Source of the DNA: a virus
Length of the DNA: 28,831 nucleotides
Strand: one strand, 5' to 3'
IMG/VR virus record: IMGVR_UViG_3300044716_000828
Coordinates: 1-28,831 of that record
Shown here: positions 24,408 to 28,831 of the stretch, in pieces
Numbering within the stretch: position 1 is the stretch's first letter
Layout of the letters: each line of letters begins with the position of its first letter
Notes under the pieces: generated by a model
Told to the model about the DNA's origin: nothing
Seen by the model: only the letters and a program-made list of their open reading frames with translations
Databases searched by the model: none
Program-made: the position numbers and the translations under genes

Positions 24408-25640
24408 TTAACATTTACTTGATAATGTTGTAGGTGGTTTTTCATCAGAAGAACCAGTCACGTTTGCAGGAGAAGAAAATGCAGCAAATGAAAATACTGC
24501 ATTTTTCATATATTGTAATGGACTCTGACTTTGAGATGACAAATATCTTGATTCTTCCCACGCACCGCCATCCCAGGGTGTTTTGGTATAAACGAGATTG
24601 TGAATATAAATGATGCCGGAAGTATTAGAACAATTGACTCCCCAACATGATATATTTTTATTTATCTCTATACAATTGGTAACTATATTGACATCTTGAG
24701 AATAATCTGATGGTAGACATCCGCCTAAAGGAGAACAATCGGCTTTAACTGTTATATATAAATTGGTTGGAACAACCTTATCGTAATTAACTACGATCAT
24801 ACACCCGGGAAAATCATCAGGTTCTGTAATAAGTGATATTTTGGAAATATTATACCATGTCAATGGCAATACATTAAAATTTTCATCTATTTTAAATGAA
24901 CAGTGTGCAAAACAGTCATTTACATTTGATAATATTGATTTTGCACGAAATGTTTTTTCAGAATATAATGACTGTGGTGCAAAAGATGCTGTTGTGGATG
25001 TCTTTGAATTTAAACTTTGATATGAATATGACATCGTAGTAACGTTATTTGCATCTAATAAAATAGAATTATCTGCATATGAACTTTTATCACTATGAAA
25101 CGAATGATAAATTGTGCCGTTATTATCTGAAGGAATTATATATCTTGCTTTGTTAGATATGCTTGATGTCAATGCATATGAAGATGTATCAGATGTTTGC
25201 GTATATTTGATATTCGAATTGTAAAAAACATAAGATGCGGTTGTTGAATAATCGGAATTGTTAACAAACGAAGATGTGTTAGAATAAATCGAATAATCAG
25301 TTACACTTGATGTCACTGAATTTATAGAATATGATGATGTTCCATTTTGAGAAGAATAATTCAAATGGTTAGTATACAAAGAATTACTACTAGTAATCGA
25401 CAACGAAGACGAGTCTATCGAACCTGTAAAAACGCCATATAAAATTCCATTATATGATCCTGTTCTAAACGTATTGAAGACATTCGATGACGTAAATGAA
25501 TAATTGGTAAATTCAGATATGCTTATGTTTTTAGTTTCGGGTTTTCCGTCACTACTAGTGACATCCGTTACTACAATTAAATCATCTCCTTGTATTAAGG
25601 ATAAAAGTAATTTTTTTAAATTTGTAATTTGATACGGCAT
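24408..25640 (-). CDS. Tail-fibre paralogue with Cys-rich C-terminal domain
   Basis: 410 residues. The N-terminus (QGDDLIVVTDVTSSDGKPET, KNISISEFTNYSFTSS) aligns by eye with those of the neighbouring fibres, followed by FRTGSYNGILYGVFTGSI. A Ser/Thr/Tyr-rich shaft covers ~60-225 (SSYSINSVTSSVTDYSIYSN). The C-terminal domain (~230-410) is different: it has nine cysteines (DCFAHC, GCM, DCSPLGGC, NC, SCWGVNC and a final SKC) and aromatic patches such as TKTPWDGGAWEESRYL. I do not recognise this domain; disulfides or metal binding could stabilise it outside the cell (inference). It lies 6 bases after the 421-residue paralogue and 35 bases before the poly-Gly fibre, with no Shine-Dalgarno. Confidence 0.8.
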   Translation of the reverse strand: MPYQITNLKKLLLSLIQGDDLIVVTDVTSSDGKPETKNISISEFTNYSFTSSNVFNTFRTGSYNGILYGVFTGSIDSSSLSITSSNSLYTNHLNYSSQNGTSSYSINSVTSSVTDYSIYSNTSSFVNNSDYSTTASYVFYNSNIKYTQTSDTSSYALTSSISNKARYIIPSDNNGTIYHSFHSDKSSYADNSILLDANNVTTMSYSYQSLNSKTSTTASFAPQSLYSEKTFRAKSILSNVNDCFAHCSFKIDENFNVLPLTWYNISKISLITEPDDFPGCMIVVNYDKVVPTNLYITVKADCSPLGGCLPSDYSQDVNIVTNCIEINKNISCWGVNCSNTSGIIYIHNLVYTKTPWDGGAWEESRYLSSQSQSPLQYMKNAVFSFAAFSSPANVTGSSDEKPPTTLSSKC

Positions 25641-25646
25641 ATAAAA

Positions 25647-26912
25647 TTATAATTTTGCACATCCTTGTATTAAATTAGATGTCTTGACAGTTTCTGTAAA
25701 TGGTATTTTATTTGGCGTCGGTTCTCCAATTGTATTTGCAAACATTACCACTGAAATATTTGATCCTATTAAAACACCATTATATGCATTTGTTGGGTCA
25801 CCATCAGCTACAGTTCCTACTCTCAGTGCAATTCCAAATTTATCATTTCCAATTGGAAATCCATAAGATCTATAAAAAAACGAAGTAGGAGTATACATTG
25901 GAAATCCATTCAATGCGATCTCAGATAAAACAGTAGTGGATTGTAAATTGACACCATTATTAATTGATACAGGCGGAGTAAAATATGATCCTGTAAATAC
26001 AATCATATTAGAAAATGTTTTTGCCATTCCTATACCTGGATCGGCAATATTTTTATATTGATTTACATTAAAATGATATTTGACATTAGGAACACCATCA
26101 ACAACTGAACCGGATAATATTACATCAAAATTAATATATGCAAATATCGTATTGTCAGAATTTTCTGCGAATTTTGCATTCAGAGAATATTCTACATTCT
26201 TTATATAATCCGCAGAGTCTGAGTAATCTGATATTGACGATGATATTGCAAATGATGCAGTAGATAGATTTACTGAAACACCATTTACATTTAATGCAGG
26301 ATCGATTTCATAATCAGACACGGATTTTTTGATGACGCCGTTATCTATTAATCCTTTGGCATAAGAAGAAGAAACTGAAAATTCCGATAATATAGAATTA
26401 TAAATTTTTCCATTATATTTTCCGTCAAATATTAAATAATCTGCAGAATTTGAATATCCGGCTATTGAAGAATCGGAAGAAACATTTGTGGAATCGGAAG
26501 ATTTATATATTAAAATATCTACATGAGATGAAGATATACTTGTATCTGAAAGAACAGAATATGAAGATGTTAAACCAACACTTGAAGATATAGAATATGA
26601 GGCAGAAACTGAAGATACGGAATATGAAGATGTAGAATTATTAGGATAATTTAAATAATTTGAAAAATCTGAATTCAAAGATAAAACAGAAGAAGTGGAA
26701 TTTGTTGATTTTCCATAATGATTTCCGACAAAATCTCCAACAAAACTTCCCGTTTTTAAATCAGTATATAATCTTGATGAGGTCAAAACGTATTTCGCCA
26801 AATCAGATACTAACAAAGCTTTAGTTTCTTTTTCACTGACATCTTGTGAAAATACAAGATCAATATCTGATACGGTATTTTTAATTAATTCATTAAGAGT
26901 TGATAATTGCAT
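25647..26912 (-). CDS. Tail-fibre paralogue with distinct C-terminal domain
   Basis: 421 residues. The N-terminus (DIDLVFSQDVSEKETKALLV, SDLAKYVLTSS) and the following LKTGSFVGDFVGNHYG match the N-domain and G-turn region of the two downstream fibres. Residues ~65-255 are the Ser-rich shaft (SSTSSYSVSSVSASYSISSS). Residues ~260-421 are a beta-rich domain (VPNVKYHFNVNQYKNIADPG, GFPIGNDKFGIALRVGTVAD) with no similarity that I can see to the tips of the other two. I do not recognise it; a receptor- or partner-binding tip is the natural reading. A weak AAGAGA lies about 10 bases before the ATG, inside the end of the upstream gene. One of three tandem paralogues. Confidence 0.8.
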   Translation of the reverse strand: MQLSTLNELIKNTVSDIDLVFSQDVSEKETKALLVSDLAKYVLTSSRLYTDLKTGSFVGDFVGNHYGKSTNSTSSVLSLNSDFSNYLNYPNNSTSSYSVSSVSASYSISSSVGLTSSYSVLSDTSISSSHVDILIYKSSDSTNVSSDSSIAGYSNSADYLIFDGKYNGKIYNSILSEFSVSSSYAKGLIDNGVIKKSVSDYEIDPALNVNGVSVNLSTASFAISSSISDYSDSADYIKNVEYSLNAKFAENSDNTIFAYINFDVILSGSVVDGVPNVKYHFNVNQYKNIADPGIGMAKTFSNMIVFTGSYFTPPVSINNGVNLQSTTVLSEIALNGFPMYTPTSFFYRSYGFPIGNDKFGIALRVGTVADGDPTNAYNGVLIGSNISVVMFANTIGEPTPNKIPFTETVKTSNLIQGCAKL

Positions 26913-26913
26913 A

Positions 26914-28831
26914 TTAGTTATCTCTTGTCAATTGATAGATGTTTAAAAATCCGTCTCCACCAAATAGATATTGGTCATCACTTATTTTAGAACTACATTT
27001 AACATTTATAGTAGAATCGATATCTCCAGAAGTATAAGGTGTATATGTGCCTATGGAATAATTATAATACGAACCACTGTCAAATGAGTTATATCCTACG
27101 ACAATAGATGAAGAATTTTCTGCAAATATATTATTAAAAGAACTCTGTTTATTAGTAATTAACTGGTTTGTTTTATTATTTCTAGGCAAAATAGTTTCAA
27201 ATTTTATAGGATTCCAATTCCACATATTTGGATTTAAGTCTTGACCGGACGGTGGAACTGTGCATCCCAAAATAAAAGATTGTCTTGTATTTTTATAATC
27301 AGAATGTCCTGTCATAATTATAAATTTATTAACTGTGTTATTTGCATTTACAATGTCCAGAACATTTACGCTATTAATTTTAGTTGGATATAAAATTGAG
27401 GATTTAAGATTGAAATTATCGGTTCTGACTATATAATCAATTCTGTGCCATTTCTGTCCACTGTCATTTGTATATAAAACTACTCCGTTATCTCCTACAA
27501 CTATAGCTTTTGTAGAATCTATTTTTGCAACATCTGTAAACACTGTGGAATTTATACTAATAGTTCTGGTAATTTCATCCAAAGATACGCCGCTAGGTAA
27601 CTTAGTTGGATCTGTCACCGTTGATCCCAACTTAACATTTTGTGTAACAGGAATTGTGCCAGCAGTAGATTGGTTTGGCGCACTTGTTGTAGTAACGTCG
27701 GACGCAACATATATAGGCAAAGTAGGATTACTTAATGTATAAGAATCACCACGAACCAATATATACTTTTTATCTGTCAATCCCACAGCTGATACTAAAT
27801 TTGTTAAAGACGCATTAGTATAAGATTTAAAAATTGGAGAAGTAGGATTAAAAATAGATCCTTGATAATCCGAACCAGTATAGTTGTTAATATATGTCGA
27901 AGATGTATATATTAATTTATTAGCGGAGATTCCATAATAATCTCCTGATACTTCATTATATCTAACTTGTTTTAAATCTTGAATAATATCTGATGATTCA
28001 GATCCTGTTCTAGGATAATGTATAGATGTAACTGTTAAATTTGAACCTGTCGAAGTAAGTATTTGTCGGTCATTTGAGTCATTCGATTCTGCCATCAGAA
28101 TTAAATTTTTATCACTGTTTTTTTGGTGAGCAATCGATACAACTTTATTATAAATCCCAGGAGCAGTAGAATTTTGAGATATATTTATTTTACTTTTATT
28201 TATGGGAAAATCTGATACCGATTTGAAAAATTTTAAAGAAGTGACTCCGAGTGATGCAAGATTGTTTAGTTTCTTGACAAATTGACTCAATGTTGATTGT
28301 GGACCTACGTCTATAAAATTGTTAACATTACAAATTGTTTGCGCAGAAATGTATGTTCCGTTTAAATATTTTTTCCAATATAATGGACCTGTATTTGAAA
28401 CTGCACCATCATCATTGCCAAATAAATATGCAATCAATGCACCACCACCGGCTGCGAGTAATATATAACCGGCCACATTTAAAACTGCTGCAATTGTAGC
28501 AAAAAACGCAGGTAATGCGGCAAATGCAAAAATTCCGCCGATTAGACCTGTAGCGATTGCAACTACTAATTGTGCCCAACCCGCCTTCTTTTCTTCTTTA
28601 TAACATGTATAATGTGTAAATCTTATTACATAACCTTCTTTTCCACATGGAAATACGGTTGTATTCCATACGGGAACATTAACGGAATTTGTGGTTAAAT
28701 TATTATTTTGTAACTGAACAGAACCAATTGTTGCTAAATTCATACTTTCAGCAAACTTTTCATCTTGTAGATCAATTAACGGTTTATTTTTATATTTTAC
28801 ATAAAAATCTAAATAATAATTCCCAACTTTA
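26914..28831 (-). CDS. Structural protein with membrane-like hairpin and Asp-box repeat (5' end beyond window)
   Basis: The frame is open to the right edge. An ATG at 28743 would give 609 residues, but 29 further in-frame codons upstream read like protein (GNYYLDFYVKYKNKPLIDLQ, DEKFAES) and no Shine-Dalgarno precedes 28743, so the true start is probably outside. Numbering from 28743, residues ~54-109 hold two Gly/Ala-rich hydrophobic segments (LVVAIATGLIGGIFAFAALP, VLNVAGYILLAAGGGALIAY) ending at a charged GNDDG. Residues ~400-440 contain KAIVVGDNGVVLYTNDSGQK then WHRI, an Asp-box/BNR beta-propeller signature. Other blades (YLFGGDGFLNIYQLTRD; SSSIVVGYNSFDSGSYYN) suggest a propeller through the C-terminus. 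It is upstream of three fibre genes, so a fibre or attachment protein is likely (inference). Confidence 0.75.
   Translation of the reverse strand, partial: KVGNYYLDFYVKYKNKPLIDLQDEKFAESMNLATIGSVQLQNNNLTTNSVNVPVWNTTVFPCGKEGYVIRFTHYTCYKEEKKAGWAQLVVAIATGLIGGIFAFAALPAFFATIAAVLNVAGYILLAAGGGALIAYLFGNDDGAVSNTGPLYWKKYLNGTYISAQTICNVNNFIDVGPQSTLSQFVKKLNNLASLGVTSLKFFKSVSDFPINKSKINISQNSTAPGIYNKVVSIAHQKNSDKNLILMAESNDSNDRQILTSTGSNLTVTSIHYPRTGSESSDIIQDLKQVRYNEVSGDYYGISANKLIYTSSTYINNYTGSDYQGSIFNPTSPIFKSYTNASLTNLVSAVGLTDKKYILVRGDSYTLSNPTLPIYVASDVTTTSAPNQSTAGTIPVTQNVKLGSTVTDPTKLPSGVSLDEITRTISINSTVFTDVAKIDSTKAIVVGDNGVVLYTNDSGQKWHRIDYIVRTDNFNLKSSILYPTKINSVNVLDIVNANNTVNKFIIMTGHSDYKNTRQSFILGCTVPPSGQDLNPNMWNWNPIKFETILPRNNKTNQLITNKQSSFNNIFAENSSSIVVGYNSFDSGSYYNYSIGTYTPYTSGDIDSTINVKCSSKISDDQYLFGGDGFLNIYQLTRDN

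Overview
The window is a stretch of genome from a tailed, contractile-tail bacteriophage of the broad T4-like type. The DNA is AT-rich, every convincing gene lies on the minus strand, and most genes are separated by 0-40 bases or overlap. The anchors are a gp25/gpW-family baseplate protein (16005-16403), a gp6/gpJ-type baseplate wedge protein (14020-15999), a central spike/hub-like protein (17539-19386), a gp55-like late sigma factor (19793-20668) and an Hsp20 small heat-shock protein (22216-22698). Hsp20, a gp55-like factor and several conserved structural families together recall marine/freshwater relatives of T4 such as cyanophages. The host cannot be read from the sequence. Most structural genes lack a visible Shine-Dalgarno sequence, and bacterial-type MBG/YDG adhesin repeats are present; both would fit a Bacteroidota host, but this is inference. 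No integrase, transposon, tRNA, rRNA, CRISPR array or defence system was seen, and there is no gene-free stretch longer than about 130 bases.

Reading in the direction of transcription (right to left): 28831-22825 is a fibre/adhesin block. It holds one 5'-partial protein with a membrane-like hairpin and an Asp-box motif, then three related fibre proteins. These share a short N-terminal domain and a Ser-rich repeat shaft but end in unrelated C-terminal tips, one of them poly-glycine. Hsp20 follows, closed by a strong intrinsic terminator at 22150-22194. Region 22144-19793 holds a membrane protein with a coiled coil and a Lys/Glu/Val repeat tail, a 46-residue acidic protein, a single-span membrane protein and the gp55-like sigma factor.

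Region 19766-6996 is the baseplate module: a conserved small protein, spike, Pro-rich protein, small helical protein, gp25, gp6, a DNRLRE-type protein with a large Ser-rich insertion, a small coiled-coil protein and a 1398-residue gp7/gpI-like protein. Region 6956-1 holds further virion proteins: two families that look conserved in T4-like marine phages, a 1353-residue protein with Ig-like MBG/YDG repeats, and an FG-GAP beta-propeller protein that runs off the left edge.

Taken together, the genes build and decorate a baseplate and its host-contact apparatus, with one transcription factor that probably drives their late expression. The most unusual content is the number of different surface-adhesion folds on one virion: FG-GAP propeller, MBG/YDG, DNRLRE, poly-Gly tip, Ser-rich shafts and a His-rich spike insert.
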